Assembly: GCF_012911565.1 (NCBI RefSeq) | Contig: NZ_JAAMPU010000098.1 | Span: 62,001-126,000 of the forward strand | Origin: Flavobacterium silvaticum | Lineage (GTDB): Bacteria; Bacteroidota; Bacteroidia; Flavobacteriales; Flavobacteriaceae | Direction: 5' to 3' | Length of the DNA: 64,000 nucleotides | In this document: one piece after another, positions 34,300 through 44,900 of the stretch | Layout: each line of letters opens with the position of its first letter | Numbering within the stretch: position 1 is the first letter of the stretch | Translations under genes and position numbers: made by a program | The notes under the pieces: model-generated | Databases searched by the model: none | The model's input: only the letters and a program-made list of their open reading frames with translations | Told to the model about the DNA's origin: nothing

Positions 34300-34325
34300 G
34301 AGGGGACGGGCAGTCCCCTCTTTTT
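34300..34325 (+). promoter_or_regulatory. Terminator-like hairpin in the rimP leader (candidate attenuator)
   Basis: GAGGGGAC (34300-34307) and GTCCCCTC (34313-34320) form a perfect 8-bp GC-rich stem with a GGGCA loop, followed by five T residues. It lies between the operon promoter and the rimP ATG (34333), so every operon transcript must read through it. NusA, encoded two genes on, acts on hairpin termination, which makes autoregulation by attenuation plausible. Confidence 0.7.
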
Positions 34326-34332
34326 ATACTAT

Positions 34333-34797
34333 ATGTCTTTTAAAGAAAAAGTCAAAGAGCTTTTGGATGTTGGGCTGGCGGAAAAGCCGGAACTCTTCCT
34401 TATCGATCTTTCGGTGAATGAAGCCAATAAAATAACGGTTACGCTTGATGGCGACAACGGTGTGACTTTGCAGGATTGCATCGACATCAGCCGTGCGGTA
34501 GAACACAACCTCGATCGTGAGGAGCAGGATTTTTCGCTTGAAGTAGCATCGGCCGGAGTATCGTCGCCTTTGAAAATCAGGCGTCAGTATAAAAAGAACA
34601 TCGGTCGGTTTTTGAAAGTCAAAACAGGATCAGAAGAAATCGAAGCCGAACTTACGGATGCCAATGAAGATTTCATTATCCTGGAATGGCAATCGCGCGA
34701 ACCGAAAAAAACAGGTAAGGGAAAAGAAACGGTAGACAATCGCCGCGAAATTCCGTACACAGATATAAAAGAAGCAATCGTTACAATCAAATTTTAA
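34333..34797 (+). CDS. rimP: Ribosome maturation factor RimP
   Basis: 154 residues from [26 protein letters not shown]. RimP aids 30S subunit maturation. Signatures: [52 protein letters not shown] and the C-terminal SH3-like barrel ([17 protein letters not shown]). The longer frame from 34270 uses a TTG that overlaps the -7 box and runs through the leader hairpin, so it is rejected. nusA follows after 10 nt. Confidence 0.95.
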   Translation: MSFKEKVKELLDVGLAEKPELFLIDLSVNEANKITVTLDGDNGVTLQDCIDISRAVEHNLDREEQDFSLEVASAGVSSPLKIRRQYKKNIGRFLKVKTGSEEIEAELTDANEDFIILEWQSREPKKTGKGKETVDNRREIPYTDIKEAIVTIKF

Positions 34798-34807
34798 AAT
34801 ACTTAAA

Positions 34808-36052
34808 ATGGAAAATCTCGCATTAATTGACTCGTTTTCAGAGTTTAAAGATGATAAACTCATTGACCGCGTTACGTTGATGGCCATCCTCGAAGATGTT
34901 TTCAGAAATGCCTTGAAAAAGAAGTTCGGTTCCGATGACAATTTCGATATCATCATCAACCCGGACAAAGGAGATATGGAAATCTGGAGAAGACGTGTCA
35001 TTGTTGCCGATGACGACCTCGATCTGGAAAACGAAGAAATTACGCTGACCGAAGCGCGCAGAATAGAACCCGATTTTGAAATTGGTGAAGAAGTTTCAGA
35101 AGAAGTGAAACTGATAGATCTTGGGCGCCGCGCCATCCTTGCTTTGCGTCAGAACCTGATTTCAAAGATCCACGAACACGACAATACAAACCTGTACAAA
35201 CAGTTCAAAGACCTTATAGGTGAAATTTATACGGCAGAAGTGCACCACGTTAGGCCGCGTGTCGTAATTTTGGTCGACGACGAAGGAAACGAAATCGTAT
35301 TGCCGAAGGAAAAACAAATCCCGAGCGACTTTTTTCGCAAGGGTGACAACGTTCGCGGAATCATCGAAAATGTGGAATTGAAAGGAAACAAACCACAAAT
35401 CGTGATGTCGCGTACATCGGAGAAATTCCTTGAGAAATTGTTCGAGCAGGAAATTCCGGAGGTTTTCGACGGATTGATCATGGTAAAAGCCGTGGTTCGT
35501 ATTCCGGGTGAAAAAGCGAAAGTTGCCGTAGATTCTTATGACGATCGCATTGATCCGGTTGGGGCCTGTGTCGGTATGAAAGGATCGCGTATCCACGGAA
35601 TCGTCCGCGAACTCGGAAATGAGAACATCGACGTGATCAACTACACCACGAACAATCAATTGTTCATTACCCGTGCGCTTAGCCCGGCAAAAGTATCGTC
35701 CATCAAGATTGACGAAGAGAATAAAAGAGCCGATGTGTTCCTGAAGCTGGAAGAAGTTTCCAAAGCTATCGGACGCGGTGGCCACAATATAAAACTGGCC
35801 GGTTTACTTACCGGTTATGAATTGGATGTGATACGCGAAGGCGTTATTGCAGAAGAGGAGGACGATGTAGAGTTGACAGAGTTCTCTGACGAGATCGAAG
35901 CATGGGTGATCGAGGAATTCGCGAAAATCGGGCTTGACACGGCAAAAAGCGTCCTGAAACAGGATGTTGCCGATTTGGTACGACGCACGGATCTCGAGGA
36001 AGAAACGATCCAGGATGTCATGCGGATTCTGAAAGAAGAATTCGAGGGGTAA
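34808..36052 (+). CDS. nusA: Transcription termination/antitermination protein NusA
   Basis: 414 residues. N-terminal RNAP-binding domain (about 1-130, LIDSFSEFKDDKLIDRVTLMAILEDVFRNALKKKFG), S1 domain (about 135-205) and two KH domains (RIDPVGACVGMKGSRIHGIVREL and EEVSKAIGRGGHNIKLAGLLTGYELDV). It lacks the C-terminal acidic repeats of E. coli NusA, as is common in Bacteroidota. Second gene of the rimP-nusA-infB operon. Confidence 0.97.
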   Translation: MENLALIDSFSEFKDDKLIDRVTLMAILEDVFRNALKKKFGSDDNFDIIINPDKGDMEIWRRRVIVADDDLDLENEEITLTEARRIEPDFEIGEEVSEEVKLIDLGRRAILALRQNLISKIHEHDNTNLYKQFKDLIGEIYTAEVHHVRPRVVILVDDEGNEIVLPKEKQIPSDFFRKGDNVRGIIENVELKGNKPQIVMSRTSEKFLEKLFEQEIPEVFDGLIMVKAVVRIPGEKAKVAVDSYDDRIDPVGACVGMKGSRIHGIVRELGNENIDVINYTTNNQLFITRALSPAKVSSIKIDEENKRADVFLKLEEVSKAIGRGGHNIKLAGLLTGYELDVIREGVIAEEEDDVELTEFSDEIEAWVIEEFAKIGLDTAKSVLKQDVADLVRRTDLEEETIQDVMRILKEEFEG

Positions 36053-36097
36053 CATCCGTCGCCCGCAACAACACAACGATAACAACTAATTAGATTT

Positions 36098-38827
36098 ATG
36101 TCTGAAGAAAGAGTAATAAGGATTAACAAGGTTTTACGGGAGCTCAACATTTCGCTTGACCGCGCCGTGGATTTCCTCAAGGAAAAGGGGATAGCCATTG
36201 ACGCAAACCCGAATGCCAAGATTTCCGAGAGCGAGCACAATCAGCTGATGAGCCAGTTCGCCGGAGACCGGGGCAATAAGGTCGCGTCCCAGGAAGTGGG
36301 CGAAGAAAAGCGCAAGGAAAAAGAAGCGCTACGTATTGAACGCGAAAAGGAGATCGAAGATAAAAGAAAGATCGACGAAGAACGCGCGCGCCAGGAAGTG
36401 ATCCGTGCCAAGGCCGTAGTAACGGGCCCAAAACAGGTGGGGACCATTGACCTGGAACCAAAAACATCCGAACCTGTCGCTGCTGCTCCGGCACCGATTG
36501 CTGCTGTTACAACACCAGCTTCACCTGTCGCTGCTGCGCCGGTTGAAGAAACCAAGCCTGTTGAAAAGCCTGCAGCGCCAGTGCAGGAAACGCCTGCTCC
36601 TGCAACACAGGAAGCCGCAAAACCAGGCGAAGAAACCTTCGTCACAAAATACACACAGTTACAAGGGGCAAAATTGACAGGACAAACCATTGACCTGTCT
36701 CAGTTCAATCGTCCTAAAAAGAAGGAAACACCTGCTCCGGGAGCAAATTCCAATGCTTCCAATAACGAGAAGAACAAACGCAAGCGCATTGTTAAACCTG
36801 TAAATAATCCAGGCGGACCTCGTCCCGGTGGAAATACAGGCGGCGGATTTCAGAAACCGGGAGCTCCGAGACCTGGCCAAAAGCCGGGAGCAAGACCGTC
36901 TATTGTTTCTAAAGTAGAGCCGACCGAAGAAGAAGTTAAAAACCAGATCCGTGAAACCCTTGAGAAACTTCAGGGTAAAGGCGGAAAATCAAAAGCGGCG
37001 AAGTATCGTCGTGACAAAAGGGATACGCACCGCCAGAAATCAGAAGATGAACAACGTTCGTTAGAAGAAGGAAGCAAGACACTCAAAGTAACCGAGTTCG
37101 TTACCGTAGGTGAAATTGCGACCATGATGGATGTGCCGATCACAAAGGTGATCGGAACCTGTATGTCACTCGGTATCATGGTAACCATGAACCAGCGTCT
37201 TGATGCCGAAACATTGAGCATCGTGGCAGATGAATTCGGTTATGACGTAGAGTTTATCACTACAGATATCGAAGAAAACCTCCAGGTAGAGCAGGATGCG
37301 CCAGAAGATTTGGTAGAACGTGCGCCGATAGTTACCGTAATGGGGCACGTTGACCACGGTAAGACATCGCTACTCGATTACATTCGTAAAGAAAACGTAA
37401 TTGCGGGTGAATCGGGAGGTATTACACAGCACATCGGGGCTTACGGAGTTACATTGGATAGCGGCCAGAAAATAGCATTCCTCGATACGCCGGGTCACGA
37501 AGCGTTTACTGCGATGCGTGCGCGTGGTGCCCAAATCACCGATATTGCCATTATCGTAATAGCTGCGGACGACGATATCATGCCCCAAACCAAGGAAGCT
37601 ATCAGCCACGCACAAGCGGCGGGAGTTCCTATCATATTTGCAATCAACAAAGTCGATAAACCAACGGCGAATCCTGAGAAAATCAAGGAGCGTCTTGCCG
37701 GAATGAACCTTTTGGTAGAAGATTGGGGCGGAAAAATCCAGTCGCAGGATATATCTGCCAAAACAGGTCTCAACGTAAAAGAACTTCTTGAAAAAGTATT
37801 GCTCGAAGCCGAAATCCTCGACCTGAAAGCCAATCCGGATCGTGCCGCACAAGGTACTGTGGTAGAAGCTTTCCTCGATAAAGGGAAAGGTTATGTGGCT
37901 ACAATCCTCGTTCAGACAGGTACGCTTCGTGTTGGGGATTATGTTCTTGCCGGACGTCACCACGGGAAAATCCGTGCCATGCATGATGAACGTGGCCACG
38001 TTGTAAAAGAAGCAGGGCCGTCTACTCCGGTATCGGTTCTGGGTCTTGACGGAGCGCCAACCGCGGGTGATAAATTCACGGTATTCGAAGACGAACGTGA
38101 GGCCAAGCAGATCGCTGTAAAACGTGCCCAATTGCAACGTGAACAGTCTGTACGTACGCAGCGCCACATTACGCTTGCCGAAATCGGACGCCGTATCGCT
38201 CTTGGCCAGTTCAAGGAATTGAACATCATCATCAAAGGTGACGTGGATGGATCTGTGGAAGCACTTTCAGACTCGTTCTCTAAATTGTCTACCGAAGAAA
38301 TCCAGGTGAATATCATCCACAAAGGAGTCGGTGCGATTACGGAAACAGATGTCAACCTCGCATCTGCATCAGACGCGATCATCATCGGGTTTAACGTTCG
38401 TCCATCACAATCTGCGAGAACACTTGCCGATAAGGAAGAAATCGACATCCGTAATTATTCGATTATTTACGATGCGATCGACGACCTTAAAGATGCCATG
38501 GAAGGAATGCTTTCTCCGGAAATCAAGGAAGAAGTTACTGGAACCGCCGAAATACGAGAATTGTTCAAGATTTCAAAAGTCGGGACTATTGCAGGTTGTA
38601 TGGTGACCGATGGAAAAATCTTCCGAGCCTCTAAAATCCGACTTATCCGTGACGGTGTGGTAATCCATACAGGCGAACTGACGGCTTTGAAACGTTTCAA
38701 AGACGATGTGAAAGAAGTTTCAAAAGGTTACGATTGCGGTATCCAGCTTAAAGGCTACAATGACATCGAGATCAATGACCTTATCGAAGCTTATCAGGAA
38801 GTCCAGGTTAAAAAGAAGCTTAAATAA
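36098..38827 (+). CDS. infB: Translation initiation factor IF-2
   Basis: 909 residues. A short N-terminal IF2N motif ([21 protein letters not shown]) is followed by a long Ala/Pro/Glu/Lys-rich low-complexity linker (about 50-310). A second IF2N-like motif comes next ([19 protein letters not shown]), then the GTPase domain with [15 protein letters not shown] (G1), DTPGHE (G3) and NKVDK (G4). Domains II, III and IV follow. It delivers fMet-tRNA to the ribosome. Last gene of the operon; a terminator follows at 38851. Confidence 0.98.
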   Translation: MSEERVIRINKVLRELNISLDRAVDFLKEKGIAIDANPNAKISESEHNQLMSQFAGDRGNKVASQEVGEEKRKEKEALRIEREKEIEDKRKIDEERARQEVIRAKAVVTGPKQVGTIDLEPKTSEPVAAAPAPIAAVTTPASPVAAAPVEETKPVEKPAAPVQETPAPATQEAAKPGEETFVTKYTQLQGAKLTGQTIDLSQFNRPKKKETPAPGANSNASNNEKNKRKRIVKPVNNPGGPRPGGNTGGGFQKPGAPRPGQKPGARPSIVSKVEPTEEEVKNQIRETLEKLQGKGGKSKAAKYRRDKRDTHRQKSEDEQRSLEEGSKTLKVTEFVTVGEIATMMDVPITKVIGTCMSLGIMVTMNQRLDAETLSIVADEFGYDVEFITTDIEENLQVEQDAPEDLVERAPIVTVMGHVDHGKTSLLDYIRKENVIAGESGGITQHIGAYGVTLDSGQKIAFLDTPGHEAFTAMRARGAQITDIAIIVIAADDDIMPQTKEAISHAQAAGVPIIFAINKVDKPTANPEKIKERLAGMNLLVEDWGGKIQSQDISAKTGLNVKELLEKVLLEAEILDLKANPDRAAQGTVVEAFLDKGKGYVATILVQTGTLRVGDYVLAGRHHGKIRAMHDERGHVVKEAGPSTPVSVLGLDGAPTAGDKFTVFEDEREAKQIAVKRAQLQREQSVRTQRHITLAEIGRRIALGQFKELNIIIKGDVDGSVEALSDSFSKLSTEEIQVNIIHKGVGAITETDVNLASASDAIIIGFNVRPSQSARTLADKEEIDIRNYSIIYDAIDDLKDAMEGMLSPEIKEEVTGTAEIRELFKISKVGTIAGCMVTDGKIFRASKIRLIRDGVVIHTGELTALKRFKDDVKEVSKGYDCGIQLKGYNDIEINDLIEAYQEVQVKKKLK

Positions 38828-38850
38828 TTCCTGAAAATAATTAAATTCAA

Positions 38851-38873
38851 AACCCGATTCGTCGGGTTTTTTT
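38851..38873 (+). terminator. Terminator of the rimP-nusA-infB operon
   Basis: AACCCGA/TCGGGTT with a TTCG tetraloop followed by seven T residues, 23 nt after the infB stop. Confidence 0.92.
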
Positions 38874-38879
38874 ATGCTT

Positions 38880-39977
38880 ATGAAATCATTTTTTCTATTG
38901 CTTTTGCTTCCGGTTATGACGATGGGGCAAAATTCGGACAGGTTCCTTATTTCATTGAAAGATAAAAAGGACAAACCTATGGCCTATTTTAATTTCTACA
39001 TCGATAAGGTGTATGACAAGCGCCAGATGCAGGATAATATCGGAACCATACAGAAAGGGATTGCCAATTCGCGCCAGCTTGCCAATTTCGATAAACCATT
39101 GCCTGAAGCCTTCGGTAATTATTTTTCGGTCGTGCTTCCCAAAAAAGAAGGGGCACGAAAACTTTCTATTTGTTTTTACGACCTGTTTGTCGGGGAAAAA
39201 ACGGATTATGCGGGAAATGAAGAAACAGGACTGGCTGTTGCCGTAGTTGATTTTATAGAAGAACGCGATGGAAAACCGGTTACGGTCGGCCGCTTTTCAG
39301 AGACCGCGCATGGCAAAAGCGGTTGGGATATCACGTCGACGCACGATGACCGGATCAAAGAAGTGATGCAGCGTTGCTTTAATGCATTTAATAATCTCGG
39401 ATCGGAACAAGAATTGAATATTCCGTTTGATCCTCTGGTTCCCCAAGTAATAAAAAGTATCGAAATTCCTCCCAAAGGAATCTATATATCATTTGCGGAT
39501 GCATTGAATGGCAACCCAACCGAAACGGAATTTTATGCCAGTGAAAATGAAGGCCGCTTCTTGCTTTTCAGCCAACCAATGCGTACTCCCGTTAATGGAT
39601 ATTACGGGTTTAGCGACGGCCAGGGCTTTTATCTTAACCTGGGGAAATATGCCGGTGATAATTTTTATTATAGAGCAGAAATTGTCGGGCCGAAATACCT
39701 TGTTTTCATACCGAACCGCGATAAAGAACTTTTTATGCGGATTGCACCAATAGTACTAGGATTTTCGGGGCCTGCCATTGCAGATGCTGCAATCAGCGAC
39801 ACCATTCCGGTTTTGATCGATCGCCTGACGGGCCAATTGACGATGATGGATGATTCACAACTAAAAAGGTTATTGATGCCTTATCCTGAAATCTGGACCA
39901 AATTTGAGAAAGGCCCGCGTGGAATGTCTGAAAGGAAGACAGCGTTGCAAGCCTATTTTGAGAAAGTAAAAAAATAA
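38880..39977 (+). CDS. Uncharacterised secreted protein
   Basis: 365 residues from MKSFFLLLLLPVMTMGQ, a signal peptide; an ATG two codons upstream (38874) is less likely because the infB terminator ends there. The mature part has no motif I recognise. It contains DGKPVTVGRFSETAHGKSGWDITSTHDD near residues 133-160 and a region near 220-300 with alternating beta-strand pattern (ISFADALNGNPTETEFYASENEGRFLLFS). No lipobox or T9SS sorting domain is seen, so a periplasmic location is likely. It sits between two terminators as a single-gene unit, with no clear -7 box. Confidence 0.75.
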   Translation: MKSFFLLLLLPVMTMGQNSDRFLISLKDKKDKPMAYFNFYIDKVYDKRQMQDNIGTIQKGIANSRQLANFDKPLPEAFGNYFSVVLPKKEGARKLSICFYDLFVGEKTDYAGNEETGLAVAVVDFIEERDGKPVTVGRFSETAHGKSGWDITSTHDDRIKEVMQRCFNAFNNLGSEQELNIPFDPLVPQVIKSIEIPPKGIYISFADALNGNPTETEFYASENEGRFLLFSQPMRTPVNGYYGFSDGQGFYLNLGKYAGDNFYYRAEIVGPKYLVFIPNRDKELFMRIAPIVLGFSGPAIADAAISDTIPVLIDRLTGQLTMMDDSQLKRLLMPYPEIWTKFEKGPRGMSERKTALQAYFEKVKK

Positions 39978-40001
39978 AAAGCTCCTTCTTAGGAGCTTTT
40001 T
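39976..40001. terminator. Bidirectional terminator
   Basis: AAAAAGCTCC and GGAGCTTTTT, a perfect 10-bp stem with a 6-nt loop, between the convergent secreted-protein and SPOR genes. Confidence 0.92.
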
Positions 40002-40014
40002 ATTTGTAGGATTG

Positions 40015-40404
40015 TTATTTATTAGGCTTTACGATGATTGCATTTGAATACTTTTTCCTCAATAATTCAAGATTCCTTTCGGCCTCGACGCGCGATTTGA
40101 AACTTCCGACCCAAACTTTATAAGCCGGCGTACTGAATACTATTGTGGCGTCGTACTCCTTGAAATCATTCCTGAAAGAAGTGAGGATTTTTTTCGATGT
40201 TTCGCTGTCGCCATTGAAGATCTGGATTTTATAACGGTCGGTTGTGGTCAAAGATGGGTTGATTCTTCGCTTTTCAGTAAGCATCTGATCAAATTTCGGG
40301 TCTTGTGAAACGGTGACATTACCCTGTTGGGCTAATCCGGAAATAGAAAAAGTTACTGCAATTACAAATGTTGTGATGGCCGATTTGGTTGAGCGGAAAT
40401 TCAT
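40015..40404 (-). CDS. SPOR domain protein
   Basis: 129 residues from MNFRSTKSAITTFVIAVTFSISGLAQ (signal peptide). The C-terminal about 75 residues are a SPOR domain: YKIQIFNGDSETSKKILTSFRNDF...YKVWVGSFKSRVEAERNLELLRKKYSNAIIVKPNK. SPOR domains bind denuded peptidoglycan glycans at division sites. The ORF could extend to 40458, but that would run over the -7 box at 40423-40430. Confidence 0.9.
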   Translation of the reverse strand: MNFRSTKSAITTFVIAVTFSISGLAQQGNVTVSQDPKFDQMLTEKRRINPSLTTTDRYKIQIFNGDSETSKKILTSFRNDFKEYDATIVFSTPAYKVWVGSFKSRVEAERNLELLRKKYSNAIIVKPNK

Positions 40405-40422
40405 AAAATGGTGATTTTTATA

Positions 40423-40430
40423 CAAATGTA
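40423..40430 (-). promoter_or_regulatory. -7 box of the SPOR gene
   Basis: The minus strand reads TAcaTTTG, 18 nt before the ATG at 40404. Confidence 0.55.
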
Positions 40431-40526
40431 AACGAAATGAATTTGCGGCTCCAAGCAATTTATTTAGAATTATTATAAATTGATATTTAAGATTATTTTA
40501 AGGCTTCCGAAATACGATGGATATTG

Positions 40527-40534
40527 TATTTTTG
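40527..40534 (+). promoter_or_regulatory. -7 box of the act-cox operon
   Basis: TAttTTTG, about 88 nt ahead of the actA ATG at 40622. It lies within the 5' extension of the longer actA frame, arguing against the start at 40517. Confidence 0.55.
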
Positions 40535-40621
40535 TGTCGATTTTTTAAGAGAAATGCCACATTCCATAGTGTTTTTGCTTGGATGGCATTTGTAAGAATT
40601 TTGTCGATAACCGTTTACAAT

Positions 40622-41947
40622 ATGAAAAAATTGGGTAACCATTATTCGATTCTGAAAACCCTGTTCTTTAGCCTTGCTTTATTGCTTTCTGCTTCTGTTT
40701 CCATGGGTCAGGCTGCTCCGGCCGCCCCAGCTCCTGAAGCCGCCGCTGCCGCACCTGCCGAAGCTAAAGGTGATCCTGCAGCTGGTAAAGCACTCTTCAA
40801 CTCGAACTGTGCCGCTTGTCACAAACTTGATTCAAAATCTACTGGTCCTGCGCTCCGTGGCGTGGCCGGAAAGCACGATATGTCGTGGATTTACAAGTGG
40901 GTTCACAACAGTTCGGAAATGATCAAATCCGGAGATGCCGCAGCCGTTAAATTGTTTGAAGAAAACAATCATTCGGTGATGACTGCATTTCCTCAATTGT
41001 CAGAAACGGATATCAACAACATCATTGCTTATACGTCTGAGCCTAAGGCTGAGCCTGTAACGCCTCCAGGTGCAGGGCCTCCGGGGACAGCAGCAGCCGA
41101 TAGCGGTATTTCCAACAACGTAATCCTGGGTGCTCTTATTGTAGTCCTGTTTATCCTGGTCATCATGCTTGTCATGGTAAACCGTGTCCTGAACCGCGTT
41201 GCTGAGAAAAACGGACTTGAAATCGTTACAAAAGAACCGGGAACTCCAATCTGGAAAGCATTTGCGAAAAACCAATTCCTTGTGCTTGTTTCAACTATTG
41301 TATTGATGCTTGCGGGCGGTTATTATGTTTACGGATACCTGATGCAGGTTGGTGTAGATCAAAATTACGAACCGGTCCAGCCAATCCATTATTCACACAG
41401 AATACACGCGGGCAGCAACGGAATCGACTGTAAATATTGTCACTCTGCAGCCCGTGTCGGTAAAAACGCTGGTATTCCTTCTTTGAACGTTTGTATGAAC
41501 TGTCACAAGAATATCTCTGAAGTATCAGATACTACTGCAACGGCCGATCATACCAAAGCATTCTACGACGGCGAAATCCAAAAGCTTTACAATGCCGTCG
41601 GATGGGATAAGGCGACCCAAAAATATACAGGCAAAACCCAGCCGGTTAATTGGGTTCGTATCCACAATCTTCCTGATTTTGTTTACTTCAACCACTCCCA
41701 GCACGTGACTGTTGCCGGCATCGAATGCCAGACTTGCCACGGACCGGTACAGACGTACGAAGTCATGAAGCAATTCGCTCCATTGACGATGGGCTGGTGC
41801 GTGAACTGTCACCGCAAGACCGAGGTCAAGATGGAAGGCAATGCGTATTACGACAAGATCCACTCGGAACTTGCCAAAAAATATGGCGTCGATAAACTTA
41901 CCGAAGCTCAGATGGGCGGACTTGAGTGCGGCAAATGCCACTATTAA
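40622..41947 (+). CDS. actA: Alternative complex III subunit ActA, multihaem cytochrome c
   Basis: 441 residues from MKKLGNHYSILKTLFFS. Signal peptide to about residue 30 (SMGQ), then a single-haem cytochrome c domain with CAACH at 63-67, a Pro-rich linker, two membrane-type segments (about 167-190 and 222-242) and a multihaem domain with CKYCH, CMNCH, CQTCH, CVNCH and CGKCH. Six CxxCH motifs in total. ActA of characterised ACIII complexes is described as pentahaem, so the N-terminal domain looks like the extra one. It carries electrons from quinol towards the cytochrome oxidase encoded downstream. First gene of the operon. Confidence 0.93.
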   Translation: MKKLGNHYSILKTLFFSLALLLSASVSMGQAAPAAPAPEAAAAAPAEAKGDPAAGKALFNSNCAACHKLDSKSTGPALRGVAGKHDMSWIYKWVHNSSEMIKSGDAAAVKLFEENNHSVMTAFPQLSETDINNIIAYTSEPKAEPVTPPGAGPPGTAAADSGISNNVILGALIVVLFILVIMLVMVNRVLNRVAEKNGLEIVTKEPGTPIWKAFAKNQFLVLVSTIVLMLAGGYYVYGYLMQVGVDQNYEPVQPIHYSHRIHAGSNGIDCKYCHSAARVGKNAGIPSLNVCMNCHKNISEVSDTTATADHTKAFYDGEIQKLYNAVGWDKATQKYTGKTQPVNWVRIHNLPDFVYFNHSQHVTVAGIECQTCHGPVQTYEVMKQFAPLTMGWCVNCHRKTEVKMEGNAYYDKIHSELAKKYGVDKLTEAQMGGLECGKCHY

Positions 41948-41981
41948 TTCAAATGATTTTAGAAGCTAATTAGTATATACG

Positions 41982-44900
41982 ATGTCATCAAACAAAAAAT
42001 ACTGGAAAAGTGTTGAGGAACTAAGTGATAACAGTTCTATTGTTGAGACGCTTAAAAATAACGAGTTTGCAGAGCCGATTCCCGTAGATGAATTCCTTGG
42101 AAATGGCGAAGCACTCTCATCTTCCCCCACTTCACGACGCGACTTCCTCAAATTCGTAGGATTCAGCACTGCGGCCGCTTCATTGGCAGCTTGTGAAGGC
42201 CCGGTTCACAAGTCAATTCCATATGTAGTCCAGCCGGAGCAGATTATTCCGGGTGTCTGGAATATGTATGCGACTTCGTATTTCGATGGATTCGACTTTG
42301 CGAACCTTTTGGTGAAATCACGCGAAGGCCGTCCGATCAAAATTGAAAACAACACGATAGAAGGAGCTCGTTTTGCAGCCAATGCAAGGGTTCATGCGTC
42401 AATCCTTTCTATGTATGACAGCTCTCGTTTGAAGCAGCCTTTGGTGGCGGGAAAACCTGCTAGCTGGGATGATGCCAACGCTGCTGTCAAAAAAGGACTT
42501 GCCGATGCCAAAGCAAAAGGCGGACAGGTTGTTCTTTTAACCGGAACTATTGCTAGCCCGACGACTCAAAAATTAATCAATGAATTCGCTGCTGCCAATG
42601 GAGCGCGTCACATCCAATATGATGCGGTTTCGTCTTCGGCTGCCGTTGATGCTTTCGAAGCAGTTCACGGAGAGCGTGGTTTGGTAGATTACGACTTCTC
42701 AAAATCTGACCTTATCGTTTCTGTCGGCGCCGATTTCCTTGGCGATTGGCAAGGTGGCGGTTTTGATTCCGGATATACCAAAGGGCGTATTCCTGCAAAC
42801 GGAAAAATGTCGCGCCATTTCCAGTTTGAATCGAACATGACATTGTCCGGTGCTTCTGCCGACAAGCGTGTCCCGATGACCCCGACACAACAAAAACAGG
42901 CTCTTGTCCTTATTTATAATGTAGTTGCCGGTGGAAGCGCTCCTGTTTCCCTCGATGCAAAATTTACTGCCGAAGTCACTAAAGCCGCCCAGCAGCTTAA
43001 ATCTGCAGGAAGCCGTGGTGTTTTGGTTACAGGTCTTGACGATAAAAATGCACAATTACTTGCTCTGGGTATCAACCAGGCATTGGCAAGCCAGGCTTAT
43101 GTAGGTGCGCCGATCCGTTATGTACGTAAAGGTTCCGATGCACAAATGACCGCTTTCCTTTCTGATTTGACTTCAGGTAAAGTTGGTGCACTTATCATGA
43201 GTGGTGTCAATCCTGCTTATACCTTGCCAGACGGTAAGGCATTCGCCGATGCGGTGAAAGCACTTCCGTTCTCTGCCACATTCACGTTGCGTGACGACGA
43301 AACGGCTAAAGTTTCAAAAGTCGCTTTGGCTGCTCCACATTTCCTTGAAACATGGGGTGATCTCGAATTGACAAAAGGAACATATTCATTGACACAGCCA
43401 CTTATCCGTCCGCTGTTCAATACAAAACAATTTGAAGAGGCTTTGCTTTCATGGGCCGGAAGTCCTTCGACATATTACGATTACCTCAGGGCCAATGCTG
43501 CCAATCATTTGGTAGGAAAAAGCTGGAACCAAGCCGTACATGATGGTGTTTGCGCTCACGAAGCACCGGGAGTGGGGGCTGGAAGTTTAGATGCTGCCAG
43601 TGCTGCTGCCGCTCTTTCACAAGCAAAAGCTACAGGTGATTTTGAACTTGTGCTCTATACCAAAACAGGTTTGGGTGATGGCCAACAGGCTAACAATCCA
43701 TGGCTTCAGGAATTCCCTGATCCGATTTCGCGTGTATCGTGGGATAACTATGTGACGATTTCTAAATTCGATGCCGATAAGATCGGAATGGAAAATAAGA
43801 TCGTTGCAAACGGTGGTCTTAACGGAAGCTATGCCAATATTACTGTCGGCGGAAAAAAACTGGATAATGTTCCGGTAATCGTCCAGCCGGGCCAGGCACA
43901 TGGAACTTTGGGTCTGTCTGTAGGATATGGCCGTAAAGCTTCGATGCAGGAAGAAATGCAGGTAGGTGTAAATGCTTATCCGTTATACATCGGATTCAAC
44001 AGCGTCCAATCTGCAAAAATCACGAATGCCGGCGGAGAACATGAGTTTGCTTGTGTCCAGTCTCAAAAAACGCTTATGGGTCGTGGAGACATTATCAAGG
44101 AAACGACTCTTGAGGTATTCAATAAAGAGAATGCCGAAGTTTGGAACCCGATGCCGATGGTATCTCTCGATCACCAGGAAACTCCGGTTACCAAAGTTGA
44201 TTTGTGGGAATCTTTCGACCAGACTACCGGTCACCACTTCAACCTTTCAATAGATCTTAATGCGTGTACGGGTTGTGGTGCGTGCGTCATTGCCTGCCAT
44301 GCCGAAAATAACGTTCCTGTAGTTGGAAAATCAGAAGTAAGAAGAAGCCGCGATATGCACTGGCTGCGTATCGACCGTTACTATTCTTCTGAGGAAACCT
44401 TTGCCAAGGACGACGAGAAAAAAGAAAACTTCGACGGTCTTTGGGGCGACAAAGGTTCTTTGGGCGGATTTGGTGAAATGGAAGAGCCTGCAGATAATCC
44501 ACAGGTGGCATTCCAGCCGGTAATGTGCCAGCATTGTAACCACGCTCCGTGTGAAACGGTTTGTCCGGTTGCCGCTACATCCCACAGCCGTCAGGGACAT
44601 AACCATATGGCTTACAACCGTTGCGTAGGTACTCGTTATTGCGCGAACAACTGTCCGTATAAAGTGCGTCGTTTCAACTGGTTCCTATACAACCATAACG
44701 AAGAGTTCCCATATAACATGAACGACGACCTCGGACGCATGGTCTTGAACCCGGATGTCAACGTTCGTTCACGTGGGGTTATGGAAAAATGTTCGTTCTG
44801 TATCCAGTCAACGCAAGCTGTTATCCTGAATGCAAAACGTGCAGGAAGACCGGTTGCCAAAGGAGAATTCAACGATGCTTGTGCGTGTTCGGCCGCATGT

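Noticed and set aside
34270..34332. 21-residue extension of RimP from a TTG
   Set aside because: It overlaps the promoter box and runs through the leader hairpin; RimP starts at MSFKEKV.
36177..36690. Minus-strand frames opposite the IF-2 linker
   Set aside because: Shadow of the Ala/Pro-rich linker of infB.
40517..40621. 35-residue N-terminal extension of ActA
   Set aside because: It contains a -7 box, and the downstream ATG gives a proper signal peptide.
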